Assembly: GCF_022846615.1 (NCBI RefSeq)
Contig: NZ_AP025637.1
Coordinates: 1,172,501 to 1,236,500, forward strand
Direction of reading: 5' to 3'
DNA length: 64,000 nt
From: Roseomonas fluvialis
Lineage (GTDB): Bacteria > Pseudomonadota > Alphaproteobacteria > Acetobacterales > Acetobacteraceae
The notes beneath the pieces are model-generated. The model worked only from the letters and a program-made list of their open reading frames with translations, was not told the origin of the DNA and made no database searches. This document shows positions 39,042-47,541 of the stretch, piece by piece. Position 1 is the stretch's first letter, and every line of letters starts with the position of its first letter. Position numbers and translations under genes: made by a program.

Positions 39042-39818
39042 TCACGACGCAGGTGCGTCCGGCGGTCCTTGCGCTGCCTCAAGCCCCGGCGCGTCGAAGC
39101 GCAGATCCTGCCAGGCCAGCGCGCCGCCCTTGCCCGCGCCGGTATCCAGGAACACCGCCCGCCCGCCCCGCGCGCCCGTCATCGTCACCGGCCGCCCGTC
39201 GCGCGAACGGTTGTCATGCCCCACCATCACCGTGATCCCGGCCGGGATGCGGTCCACCCAGCCCACCAGGCGGATCGGGAAGCCATCCGCGGCGAGCCGC
39301 CCCGTCACCTGGCCATAAATCGCGCGCCCGACCAAGCCTTCCGCCCGCTGCGCGCCGGCGTCCGGCGGGCAGGGGTGCTGCAGCATCGCGTCGTGGAAGG
39401 CGGCATGCACGAAGACCCAGGGGCCGATGCACAGCCAGGCCGGCGCGCGCGCGATCTCGTCCAGCGCGCGTTCGCGCAGCGCCGCACCGTCGGGCGCCGC
39501 CGCAAGCTGTTCGAGGGTGCGCCCGAGCCCTGCCTTCTCAACCCGCACCGCATCCCCCGCCAGCGCGCGGCGCAGCTTGTGGTCGTGGTTGCCCAGCAGG
39601 AACAGCCCCGCGCCCGCGTCGATCAGCGCGAAGGTGGCGCGCAGCACCGCGGGGCTGTCCGGCCCGTGGTCGGTCAGGTCGCCGAGTTGCACGACGAACA
39701 GGCGCGCCGCCTCCGCCCCGGCGATTGCTGCCGCGAAGCCGCGGCTGTCGCCATGCACGTCGCCCACCACGCGCAGGCCCGCGAAGCCTGCCGAGCGCAG
39801 GGTCTCGACCGTGGGCAT
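39042..39818 (-). CDS. PPP-family metallophosphoesterase
   Basis: This 258-residue calcineurin-like phosphatase has GDVHGD, GDLTDHGPDS, GNHD and VGHDN, the complete dinuclear-metal motif set. The short GDxHG...GNH spacing resembles Ser/Thr protein phosphatases, ApaH and PrpE. The ATG at 39818 shares bases with the photolyase stop, so translation is coupled. ppk2 follows after 29 bases. It may act on a protein phosphoester, a diadenosine polyphosphate or a nucleotide. No specificity residue can be assigned. Confidence 0.88.
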   Translation of the reverse strand: MPTVETLRSAGFAGLRVVGDVHGDSRGFAAAIAGAEAARLFVVQLGDLTDHGPDSPAVLRATFALIDAGAGLFLLGNHDHKLRRALAGDAVRVEKAGLGRTLEQLAAAPDGAALRERALDEIARAPAWLCIGPWVFVHAAFHDAMLQHPCPPDAGAQRAEGLVGRAIYGQVTGRLAADGFPIRLVGWVDRIPAGITVMVGHDNRSRDGRPVTMTGARGGRAVFLDTGAGKGGALAWQDLRFDAPGLEAAQGPPDAPAS

Positions 39819-41248
39819 CACGCCGCCGCGTCGCCCTTCAGCGCGGCGAAGGCGGCCAGCGCCCGCGCGCGCCCGGCCGCCAGTTCCACCACCGGCGCCG
39901 GATAGTCCCGCCCAAGCTGCAGCCCCGCCCCGCGCAGCACGATCTCGGGCGCCTCATGGGGCTTGTGGATGAAGCGGTCGGGCAGGGGCGCGAGTTCCGG
40001 GCACCAGCGCCGCACATAGGCACCGGTCGGGTCGAACTTCTCCCCCTGCAGCACCGGATTGAAGATGCGGAAATATGGCGCCGCATCCGCGCCGCAGCCC
40101 GCCACCCACTGCCAGGACGCGCTGTTCGCCGCGAGGTCGGCATCGACCAGCGTGTCCCAGAACCAGGCCTCGCCCTGCTGCCAGGGCTGCAGCAAATGCT
40201 TCACCAGGAAGGACGCGGTGATCATGCGCACCCGGTTGTGCATCCAGCCGGTCTGCCAGAGCTGCCGCATCCCGGCATCGATGATCGGGTAGCCGGTGCG
40301 CCCGCGCTGCCAGGCGCGCAGCAGCGCGGCATCCGGCTGCCAGGGAAAGGCGGCGAATTCGACGCGCAGCGGCGCCTCGGGCATTTCGGGCCGGTGCCAG
40401 AGCAGGTGATGGGAGAATTCCCGCCACAGCAATTCCTTGAGGAAGGTCTCGAGCCCCTTGCCGCCGCGCGCCTGCGCCGCATGCCAGACCTGGCGCGGCG
40501 AGATCTCCCCTAGGTGCAGGTGCGGCGACAGGCCTGAGGTCCCCCAGGCCGCGCCGGGATCGTTCCGGCGGTCCGCGTAACCGGCCAGCCCGTGCTCCAG
40601 GAAGGCCGCCAGCCGAGCCGCCGCGCCAGCCTCGCCGGGCTGCCAATACGCGGCGAAGCCCGCCGCCCAGTCGGGTTCCGGCAGCCGTGGCAGCAAGGCC
40701 AGCTCGTCGAGGCTGAGGCCGGCCGGCGCACCCGGGGCGGTGGACAGACGCGCGGGCGCGGGCAGCGCGGGCGCCAGGCCCTCCAGCAGCCCGAAGACGT
40801 TGCGCGAGAACGGCGTGTAGACGCCATAGGGCGTGCCGGATCCGGTGCGAACCTGGTGCGGTTCGTGCAGCAGCGCGGTGCGGTGCAGCACCAGCCGCGT
40901 ACCGGCGGCCTGCAGCGCGGCGTGGGTCTCGGCATCGCAGCGCCGCCCGGCCGGTTCGGTGCGCCGCCCGGCATGGATCTCGGTCGCGCCGACCGCGGCC
41001 GCGAGGTCCGGCAGCAGCCGGCGCGGGTCGCCGCGCAGCAGCACCAGCGGCGCGCCGCGTTCGGCCAGGTCACGCCCCAGCGCCGCCAGGGAATGATGCA
41101 GCCACCACCGGGCCGCCCCGCCCGGCGCCCACGGCCCGTCCTCGAGGATGTACACCGGCAGGATCGGCCGTTCGGCCACGGCCATCAGGGCAGGGTGGTC
41201 GGCCAGGCGGAGGTCCTGGCGGAACCAGAGAATCGCGGAGTCGGGCAT
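39818..41248 (-). CDS. phrB: Deoxyribodipyrimidine photolyase, class I (CPD)
   Basis: The product is a 476-residue flavoprotein that reverses cyclobutane pyrimidine dimers with light. The antenna domain begins AILWFRQDLRLADHPAL. The FAD domain has GVYTPFSRNV, WREFSHHLLWHRPEMP and the FAD-binding stretch ASWQWVAGCGADAAPYFRI. That stretch is followed by FNPVLQGEKFDPTGAYVRRWCPEL. Length and order are normal for the class. It is the first gene of the photolyase-phosphatase-ppk2 unit. It is a second, different photolyase from the FeS type 2.7 kb away. Confidence 0.94.
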   Translation of the reverse strand: MPDSAILWFRQDLRLADHPALMAVAERPILPVYILEDGPWAPGGAARWWLHHSLAALGRDLAERGAPLVLLRGDPRRLLPDLAAAVGATEIHAGRRTEPAGRRCDAETHAALQAAGTRLVLHRTALLHEPHQVRTGSGTPYGVYTPFSRNVFGLLEGLAPALPAPARLSTAPGAPAGLSLDELALLPRLPEPDWAAGFAAYWQPGEAGAAARLAAFLEHGLAGYADRRNDPGAAWGTSGLSPHLHLGEISPRQVWHAAQARGGKGLETFLKELLWREFSHHLLWHRPEMPEAPLRVEFAAFPWQPDAALLRAWQRGRTGYPIIDAGMRQLWQTGWMHNRVRMITASFLVKHLLQPWQQGEAWFWDTLVDADLAANSASWQWVAGCGADAAPYFRIFNPVLQGEKFDPTGAYVRRWCPELAPLPDRFIHKPHEAPEIVLRGAGLQLGRDYPAPVVELAAGRARALAAFAALKGDAAA

Positions 41249-41357
41249 GTGGGGAATGTAGGGCGCCGCGCCGCGCCGTCACGAGGATCCCGCGCCCGGC
41301 TGGCGTGGCCCGCCGCGCTCGGCCATGGTGCGGCCCAAGGAATTCTAGGGGGAAACC

Positions 41358-42320
41358 ATGCGCCGCCTGCTCATCTGCCTCGCCATGCTCGCCACCGGCG
41401 CCCCGGCTTGGGCGCAGCCCGCCTATCCCGACCGGCCCGTGCGCATGATCATCCCCTTCGCCGCGGGGGGCGCGGCCGACGTGGTCGGGCGCATCGTCGC
41501 GCAGGGCATGGCCGAGGATCTCGGCCAGGCGGTGGTGGTCGAGAACCGCGGCGGCAGCGGCGGCGTCATCGGCTCCCAGGCGGTGCTGCAGGCACCCCAG
41601 GACGGCTACACCATCGTGCTGCACACACTCTCCTCAGGCGTGATGAATGCCGGGCTCTATGCCAACATGCCCTTCGACCTGCGGCGCGCCTTCGCCCCGG
41701 TGGGCCTGGTCGGCACGGTGCCCAACATCATCGTGGTGAACCCGCGCGTGCAGGCCCGCACGCTGCCGGAACTGGTCGCGCTGGTGCGCGCCAATCCCGG
41801 TCGCATCACCTATGCCAGCTCGGGCCCCGGGACGATCGTGCACCTGTCCGGCCAGATGCTGGCCAACATGATCGGCGCCGAGATGGTGCACGTGCCCTAC
41901 CGCGGATCGGGGCCGGCGCTGGCCGACCTGATGGCCGGCACGGTCGACGTGATGGTGGATACGCTGCCGCCCTATGTCGCGATGGTGCGCGAGGGCCGCG
42001 TGCGCGCCCTGGCCATGGCGACCCGCACGCGCTCCGCCGCGCTGCCCGAGGTGCCGACCGCCGAGGAAGCCGGCCTGCCGGGCTACGAGACCTACAACTG
42101 GCACGCGGTATTCGTTGCGACCGGCACGCCGGCACCCATCGTGGCGCGGCTCGAACGGGCGCTGCGCAACGCGGTCGCCGCGCCGGGCCCGCGCGCGCGG
42201 CTGGTCGAACTTGGCGTCGAGCCGATCGGCGCCGGTGCGGCGGAGCTCGAACGCTTCTGGGACGACCAGTTCCGCATCTGGATCCCGATCATCCGCGCCT
42301 CGGGCGCCACGGCGAACTGA
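41358..42320 (+). CDS. Bug/TctC-type tripartite tricarboxylate receptor
   Basis: This 320-residue periplasmic binding protein has a signal peptide (RRLLICLAMLATGAPAWAQ) and the Bug family start YPDRPVRMIIPFAAGG. Family segments include NRGGSGGVIGSQAV, ITYASSGPGTIVHLSGQML and VPYRGSGPALADLMAG. A strong AGGGGGAA ribosome site precedes the ATG at 41358. No TctA/TctB membrane genes are adjacent, so it is an orphan receptor, as is common in Acetobacteraceae and Burkholderiales. The ligand is probably a carboxylate. Confidence 0.93.
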   Translation: MRRLLICLAMLATGAPAWAQPAYPDRPVRMIIPFAAGGAADVVGRIVAQGMAEDLGQAVVVENRGGSGGVIGSQAVLQAPQDGYTIVLHTLSSGVMNAGLYANMPFDLRRAFAPVGLVGTVPNIIVVNPRVQARTLPELVALVRANPGRITYASSGPGTIVHLSGQMLANMIGAEMVHVPYRGSGPALADLMAGTVDVMVDTLPPYVAMVREGRVRALAMATRTRSAALPEVPTAEEAGLPGYETYNWHAVFVATGTPAPIVARLERALRNAVAAPGPRARLVELGVEPIGAGAAELERFWDDQFRIWIPIIRASGATAN

Positions 42321-42323
42321 CGG

Positions 42324-43925
42324 TCAGCCGCCGCGCGCCGCATCCACCACGCGGCGCAGCGCGCCGATCAGCGCGTCGCGCGCCGCCGCGTCCGGGGCGC
42401 GCTCGATCGCGTCCTCGATCCCGAGCAGCAGCGCGGCGCGGGCGTTGTGCCAGTCGGGCCGGCCGGCCGCGGCGGGATCGGCGCGTCGGTGCGCCGCCTG
42501 CCGCGGTTCCGGAACGGCGCCGGCGCGCAGCAGGAACGCATCGTCGAGCGCGGGCAGGATCACCTGGCCCGGGCGCGCCATTCCCTCGGCGAGGATGCGC
42601 GCCGCCAGCGCGTCCATCGCAGGCGGTTCGCCATGCACCAGAAACACGCCGCCGCGCACCCGCCCGCGCGCCTTCAGCCAGGCCGTGAGCTCGGTCGCAT
42701 CGGCATGGCCCGAATAGTCGCGGATCTGCCCGATGGTGGCCGCGACACGGATGGTGTCGCCCTGGATGCGCACCTCCCGCCGCCCATCCTGCAGCAGCCG
42801 GCCAAGCGTACCCTCCGCCTGGTAGCCGGTCAGCAGCACCGTCGCGGCCGGCGACCAAAGCCAGCGCTTGAGGTGGTGGCGGATGCGCCCCGCATCGCAC
42901 ATGCCCGACCCGGCGACGATGATGTGGAAGCCCTCGACCTCGGCGATGCGGCGCGACTGGTCCCCGCTCTCGGTGAAGTGCAGCAGCGGGGATCGCAGCG
43001 CGCGCTTCACCGCGCCCCCCTGCTCGAGATCCTGCGCATGGTCGGCGAAGACCTCGGTCGCGCGGATCGCGAGCGGGCTGTCGACGAAGATCGGCGCCTG
43101 CGGGATGCGGCCCGCCTGCATCAGCGTGACTAGGTCCCAACAGATCTCCTGCGTGCGTTCCACCGCGAAGGCAGGCACCAGCAGCGCACCGGCGGGGTCG
43201 TGCGCGTCGCGCACCAGGGCGGCCAGGCGCTCGCGGCGTTCCTCGTGGCCGACGCAGGGCTTCTCCTCGTCGCCATAGGTCGATTCCAACACCACATGGT
43301 CGAGGTCGCCGGGCCCCTCGGGATCGCGGTGGAAGGCGGTGCAGTCGGGGCCGAGATCGCCCGAGACCAGCACGCGCACCGGTTCCTCGTCCGCCTCCGC
43401 GACCTCGATCTCGATCGAGGCCGATCCCAGCATGTGCCCCGCATTCCACCAGCGCGCACGCACCCCAGGCAGCACCTCCATCCAGCGGTCGAAGGGCACC
43501 GCGCGGAAGGCGCGCAGCGCGGCGACGGCGTCATTCGCGGTGTAGATCGGCGTGACGTCCGCGAGCCCGCGCCGGCGGTTGCGGCGGTTCAGCGTCTCGA
43601 CCTCCATCTCCTGCACGTGCCCGCTGTCCGGCAGCATGATCGAGCACAGGTCCATCGTGGCGCCGGTGGCATGGATCGGGCCGCGGAACCCTTCCTTCAC
43701 CAGGCGGGGCAGCAGGCCGGAATGGTCGATATGCGCATGCGTCAGCAGCACCGCGTCGATGTCGCGCGGCGCATACGGAAAGGGCTCCCAGTTCAGCGCC
43801 TTCAGCGACTTCGGCCCCTGGAACATCCCGCAATCGACCAGGAACCGCGTGCGCGGCGTCTCGAACAGCAGCGACAGGCCGGTGACGGTTCGCGCCGCGC
43901 CGCAGGCGCGCAGGGTGATGGCCAT
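42324..43925 (-). CDS. Metallo-beta-lactamase/beta-CASP RNA exonuclease-type protein
   Basis: This 533-residue cytoplasmic protein has the HxHxDH metal motif in LTHAHIDHSG, and the histidine of WNAGHMLGSASIEI and Asp of VSGDLGP that complete the dizinc site. A beta-CASP insert with ESTYGDE and FAVERTQEI follows, and the C-terminal DYSGHADATEL carries the last His. The architecture matches archaeal/bacterial CPSF-like RNases (YSH1 group). The last 60 residues are an extra Ala-rich helical tail. It follows an SDR gene by 5 bases. RNA processing is the family role; the target is unknown. Confidence 0.87.
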   Translation of the reverse strand: MAITLRACGAARTVTGLSLLFETPRTRFLVDCGMFQGPKSLKALNWEPFPYAPRDIDAVLLTHAHIDHSGLLPRLVKEGFRGPIHATGATMDLCSIMLPDSGHVQEMEVETLNRRNRRRGLADVTPIYTANDAVAALRAFRAVPFDRWMEVLPGVRARWWNAGHMLGSASIEIEVAEADEEPVRVLVSGDLGPDCTAFHRDPEGPGDLDHVVLESTYGDEEKPCVGHEERRERLAALVRDAHDPAGALLVPAFAVERTQEICWDLVTLMQAGRIPQAPIFVDSPLAIRATEVFADHAQDLEQGGAVKRALRSPLLHFTESGDQSRRIAEVEGFHIIVAGSGMCDAGRIRHHLKRWLWSPAATVLLTGYQAEGTLGRLLQDGRREVRIQGDTIRVAATIGQIRDYSGHADATELTAWLKARGRVRGGVFLVHGEPPAMDALAARILAEGMARPGQVILPALDDAFLLRAGAVPEPRQAAHRRADPAAAGRPDWHNARAALLLGIEDAIERAPDAAARDALIGALRRVVDAARGG

Positions 43926-43930
43926 GGCGC

Positions 43931-44692
43931 CTATTCCGCCGTCACGCCGCCATCGACCGGCAGCGCGATGCCGGTGATGCCCGCCGCCGCGCCCGACAGC
44001 AGGAACGCGACCGGCCCCGCGATGTCCTCCGGTTCCATGATGCGCCCGAGCGGAATCCGCGCGCGCGTCGCCGCCACGAAGGCCGGGTCGGCCATCAGGT
44101 CCGCTGCGAGCGGCGTATTCACCAGCCCCGGGCAGACCGCGTTCACCCGGATGCCGTGCGGGCCGAGTTCCAGCGCCATGGCGCGCGTCAGCCCCATCAG
44201 CGCATGCTTCGACGCCGCATAGACGCTGCGGTTGCGCGCCCCCACCAGCCCCGCGATCGACGCGATGTTCACGATCGACCCGCGCCGCCCCGCCGCGACC
44301 ATGCCGCGCGCGACTGCCTGCGCGACCAGCGCGGCACCCTTCACGTTCAGCGCCAGGATGCGGTCGATCTCCGCCTCGCTCGCCTCGAGGAACGGTTCGC
44401 GCGTGACGCTGCCGGCATTGTTCACCAGGCCATCGAGCGGGCCCGCCGCGTCGATCGCCGCCGGGATCGCGGCCGGGTCGCCTGCGTCGAAGGGCAGCAC
44501 CACCGCGCGCCCGCCCGCCGCCGCGATCTCGTGCGCCAGCGTATCGAGCCCGGCACGACCGCGTGCGGCCAGCACCACCTCGGCGCCCAGCGCGGCCAGG
44601 GCCTGCGCCACGGCGCGACCGATCCCGAGCGACGCTCCGGTGACCAGAACGCGGGACCCCTGCAGGCGGAAATCGGGCGTGGCGTTGCTCAT
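43931..44692 (-). CDS. Short-chain dehydrogenase/reductase
   Basis: This 253-residue classical SDR has the VTGASLGIGRAVA nucleotide loop, NNAG, a catalytic Ser in IASIAG and YAASK with Tyr and Lys intact. NAVCPGLVNTPLAA and the ALPVDGGVTAE end follow. A GGGAG ribosome site precedes the ATG at 44692. It is 5 bases upstream of the beta-CASP gene. Fatty-acid-type 3-oxoacyl or sugar alcohol oxidoreduction are both possible; no substrate evidence is seen. Confidence 0.9.
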   Translation of the reverse strand: MSNATPDFRLQGSRVLVTGASLGIGRAVAQALAALGAEVVLAARGRAGLDTLAHEIAAAGGRAVVLPFDAGDPAAIPAAIDAAGPLDGLVNNAGSVTREPFLEASEAEIDRILALNVKGAALVAQAVARGMVAAGRRGSIVNIASIAGLVGARNRSVYAASKHALMGLTRAMALELGPHGIRVNAVCPGLVNTPLAADLMADPAFVAATRARIPLGRIMEPEDIAGPVAFLLSGAAAGITGIALPVDGGVTAE

Positions 44693-44817
44693 GGCGGTAT
44701 CTCCCTGCCGCGCAGTGTCGCCCGGATCGGCGCGGGTGCAAGCGGCCGCGCGTGTCTCGCGCCGCCCGCAGCTGTTCCATGCCTGCGCCCTTGGCGGCGA
44801 CGCACGCCCGTTTCTTC

Positions 44818-44831
44818 TTGATCCAGGACAA
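44818..44831. promoter_or_regulatory. FNR-box-like site
   Basis: TTGATccagGACAA matches the FNR/FixK consensus TTGAY-N4-RTCAA at 9 of 10 defined positions. It lies 84 bases before the FNR-type regulator start and 126 bases before the divergent SDR. The regulator's own recognition helix (ETVSR) is of the type that reads TTGAT, so autoregulation is plausible. Confidence 0.55.
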
Positions 44832-44914
44832 ACATGCGCCGACACTGAACCTGCTCGCCGCAGAGCACGGGAGACCGCGGCCGCAATGGCCGCAACGGCA
44901 GGTGAAGGCGCCAC

Positions 44915-45667
44915 ATGCATCCGCTCGACGCAACGCGCGTGCTCATGGACGGCCTGGGGAGCGATTCCAGCGTCTGCATGAAGTGCGGCTCCCGCTCGGT
45001 CGGCCTTTGCGCGCCGCTCGATGCCGCCGCGCTCGACGACATGTCGGGTGAGAGCGAGCGCCTCGCCCTCGAACCGCGCGAGGCCGTCTTCCGCCAGGGC
45101 GACCCCGCCCGCCACGTCTATACGCTGACCGAAGGCATGGCCCGCCTGACGCGCGTTCTGCCCGACGGCCGGCAGGCCGCGATCGGCTTCCGCTTCGCCG
45201 GCGACATCCTGGGCTTCACGCCGGAGGCCGAGCACGCCTTCGGCGCCGAGATGCTCACGCGCGGCACCGTCTGCCGCCTCGACCGCCGCCGCCTCGAACA
45301 GATGTTCCGCCGCTACCCGATCATGGAGCGCCGCTTCCTCGACCTGTGCGTGCGCGAACTCTCGGCCAGCCAGGACCACATCCTCGCACTCGGGCGCTTC
45401 AGCGCCGAGGAACGCGTCGCCGCCTTCCTGATCTCACTGGTCGAGGCGCAGGAACGCCGCGCCCATGTCGGCCCGGTCTTCGACCTGCCCGCCACGCGCG
45501 CCGATATCGGCGAATTCCTCGGCCTCACGCTGGAGACCGTCAGCCGCGCCGTCTCCGCCTTCCGCAAGCGCGGCTGGATCCGCCTGCACGGCCATTCCGG
45601 CATCGAACTCACGGACCGTGCGTCGCTGGTCAGCCTGGCGGCCGGCGAAGGTGCCCACGCCGCCTGA
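44915..45667 (+). CDS. FNR-type oxygen-sensing transcription regulator (Crp/Fnr family)
   Basis: The 250-residue protein has four cysteines positioned for a [4Fe-4S] cluster: Cys21, Cys24 and Cys32 in CMKCGSRSVGLC, plus Cys120 in GTVCRLD. The cyclic-nucleotide-like barrel (FRQGDPARHVYTLTEG) is followed by a dimer helix and a winged helix-turn-helix with ADIGEFLGLTLETVSRAV. The ExxSR recognition motif is that of FNR/FnrN. It should switch genes on or off when oxygen falls. An FNR-box-like site lies in its own upstream region. Confidence 0.92.
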   Translation: MHPLDATRVLMDGLGSDSSVCMKCGSRSVGLCAPLDAAALDDMSGESERLALEPREAVFRQGDPARHVYTLTEGMARLTRVLPDGRQAAIGFRFAGDILGFTPEAEHAFGAEMLTRGTVCRLDRRRLEQMFRRYPIMERRFLDLCVRELSASQDHILALGRFSAEERVAAFLISLVEAQERRAHVGPVFDLPATRADIGEFLGLTLETVSRAVSAFRKRGWIRLHGHSGIELTDRASLVSLAAGEGAHAA

Positions 45668-45812
45668 AGGCCTGGCCCCGAAGGCCCACCGGCCCATGCC
45701 CACAGGCCACCGCGCGGCAATCCTCCGCACCGGCGCCCACACCGCCCCGCCGCAGGGCGACGTTCATTCCATGTCCTGGACCGGCACGCGATCAGGATAG
45801 TCTTGCGCACCC

Positions 45813-46718
45813 ATGATCCCGCTGCCGAGTCCCCAACAACTCCGCTACCTGGTCGCGCTGGCCGAACACAGCCATTTCGGCCGCGCCGCCGCCGCCTGCG
45901 CCGTCACGCAGTCGACTCTCTCCTCGGGCATCCTGGCGCTCGAACGGCAACTCGATGCACCGCTGCTGGAACGCACCGGGGGCAAGCGGCCGGTCTTCAC
46001 GCCGCTCGGGCGCGACCTGGTCGCGCGCGCCCGCGCCGCGCTCGCCTCCCTCACGGCCTTCGTCGAGACGGTGGACGCGGCGCGCGAACCGCTCACGGGG
46101 TCGCTGCGGCTCGGCATCATTCCCACCATCGGGCCCTTCCTGCTGCCACGGCTGATGCCGCGCCTGCGCGCCGCGCACCCGCGCCTGCACCTGTGGCTGC
46201 GCGAGGACCTGGCCGATGGCCTGCGCGACGGCCTGGAATCCGGGCGCCTCGACCTGCTGCTGGTGACGCTGCCTTGCGACTGCGGCGACGCTGAAACCCT
46301 CGTGGTCGGCGACGACCCCTTCCTGGTCGCCAGCGCGCCGGGCCACCGGATGGCGCAGCACGCGGCCATCGCCCCCGCCGCGCTGGCCGGTGAAAGGCTG
46401 CTGCTGCTCGAGGAAGGGCACTGCCTGCGCGACCAGGCGCTGGCCGCCTGCGGCCTGCCGGCCGCGCCGCTGTCCGAGGAATTCGCCGCCACTTCCCTGC
46501 ACAGCCTGGTGCAGATGGTCGCCGGCGGGCTCGGCGTGACTGTACTGCCGCGGCTCGCGGTGGCGGGCGGCGTGGCCACCGGCGCCGATCTCGCGCTGTG
46601 TCCGCTGGTGGGCGGTGGCGGGCGCCGCATCGGCCTCGCCTGGCGCGCCCGCAGCCCGCGCGCCGACGAATTCCGCGCCCTGGTGCCATCCATTGCGGCG
46701 GCGCTCGCCGACCTGTAG
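45813..46718 (+). CDS. oxyR: OxyR-type LysR regulator
   Basis: This 301-residue LysR protein has an N-terminal HTH (HFGRAAAACAVTQSTLSSGI) and a substrate/redox domain. The two OxyR redox cysteines are present with the correct spacing of eight residues: Cys204 and Cys213 in EEGHCLRDQALAACGL. It should sense hydrogen peroxide by disulfide formation and control peroxide defence genes. No catalase or ahpC gene is adjacent. The start is the ATG at 45813; its ribosome site is weak. Confidence 0.9.
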   Translation: MIPLPSPQQLRYLVALAEHSHFGRAAAACAVTQSTLSSGILALERQLDAPLLERTGGKRPVFTPLGRDLVARARAALASLTAFVETVDAAREPLTGSLRLGIIPTIGPFLLPRLMPRLRAAHPRLHLWLREDLADGLRDGLESGRLDLLLVTLPCDCGDAETLVVGDDPFLVASAPGHRMAQHAAIAPAALAGERLLLLEEGHCLRDQALAACGLPAAPLSEEFAATSLHSLVQMVAGGLGVTVLPRLAVAGGVATGADLALCPLVGGGGRRIGLAWRARSPRADEFRALVPSIAAALADL

Positions 46719-46769
46719 CAAGCTTGGCTGCGCCGTCGCACGGCGCGGTCACGGAGGGGTTGCAGGCGC

Positions 46770-47537
46770 ATGGCGCGGTTCGACCTTGGCGGCGTGCTCG
46801 GCGCGGTCCTCGGCGGCGGTCAGGCGCGCGCACCGCGCCGGCGCACATCGGCGCGCGGCGGGCAGGATCTCGGCCGCGCGCTGGCGATGCTCGCCGGTGT
46901 GGCGATCGAGGCAATGGCCAAATCCCAGCAGCAACAGCCCGCGCCGCCGCCACCACCGCCGCGCGACCGCGGTGCGGGCGGCGGATGGGGCCCGGCCCCG
47001 GGTCCCGGCTCCGCAAAGCCCGCGCCGCTCCCCGGCGGGACGAAATCCGCCCGCGCGCCGCGCAGCGGCAGCGTGCCCGCGGCGGGCCGCGACCCCTGGG
47101 GCGGTGCCGCCACGACCAAGCCCGCACCGACGCCGGAGGGCTGGGCGCCCGTTCCCGGCATCCCCGCGCCGCCGCCGATCTCCGCCGAGGACCGCGAGGG
47201 CGTGCTGATGCTGCGCGCCATGATCGCCGCGGCCAAGGCCGACGGGCATGTCGATTCCGACGAACGCGCGCGCATCGCCGACCAGCTCGACGCCGCCGGG
47301 ATCGGCCAGGCGGCGCGCGACGCGGTGCTGGGCGAGTTCGATCGCGACGTGGCCCCTGAGGTCCTGGCGCGCGAGGCGCGCGACCCGATGCTCGCCGCAC
47401 AGCTCTACGCCGCTGCCGTAGCCGGCGCGGCATCGATCGAGGGCGCCGAACGCGCCTGGCTGGATGGCTTCGCGAAGGCGCTGCGGCTGGATCGCGCCGC
47501 GACCGAGGCGATCGAACGCCGCATCCGGGGAGGGTGA
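46770..47537 (+). CDS. TerB/DUF533 family protein
   Basis: This 255-residue protein resembles YebE (DUF533). It has a glycine-rich start, a short hydrophobic helix (ALAMLAGVAIEAMA) and a low-complexity Pro/Gly/Gln linker of about 90 residues. A C-terminal TerB-like helical domain follows (GVLMLRAMIAAAKADGHVD, DERARIADQL, AAVAGAASIEGAERAWLDGF). TerB domains bind metal through conserved acidic residues, here in ADGHVDSDE. The role is unknown. The gene ends 4 bases before the acyl-CoA-dehydrogenase homologue. Confidence 0.85.
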   Translation: MARFDLGGVLGAVLGGGQARAPRRRTSARGGQDLGRALAMLAGVAIEAMAKSQQQQPAPPPPPPRDRGAGGGWGPAPGPGSAKPAPLPGGTKSARAPRSGSVPAAGRDPWGGAATTKPAPTPEGWAPVPGIPAPPPISAEDREGVLMLRAMIAAAKADGHVDSDERARIADQLDAAGIGQAARDAVLGEFDRDVAPEVLAREARDPMLAAQLYAAAVAGAASIEGAERAWLDGFAKALRLDRAATEAIERRIRGG

Positions 47538-47541
47538 ACCC

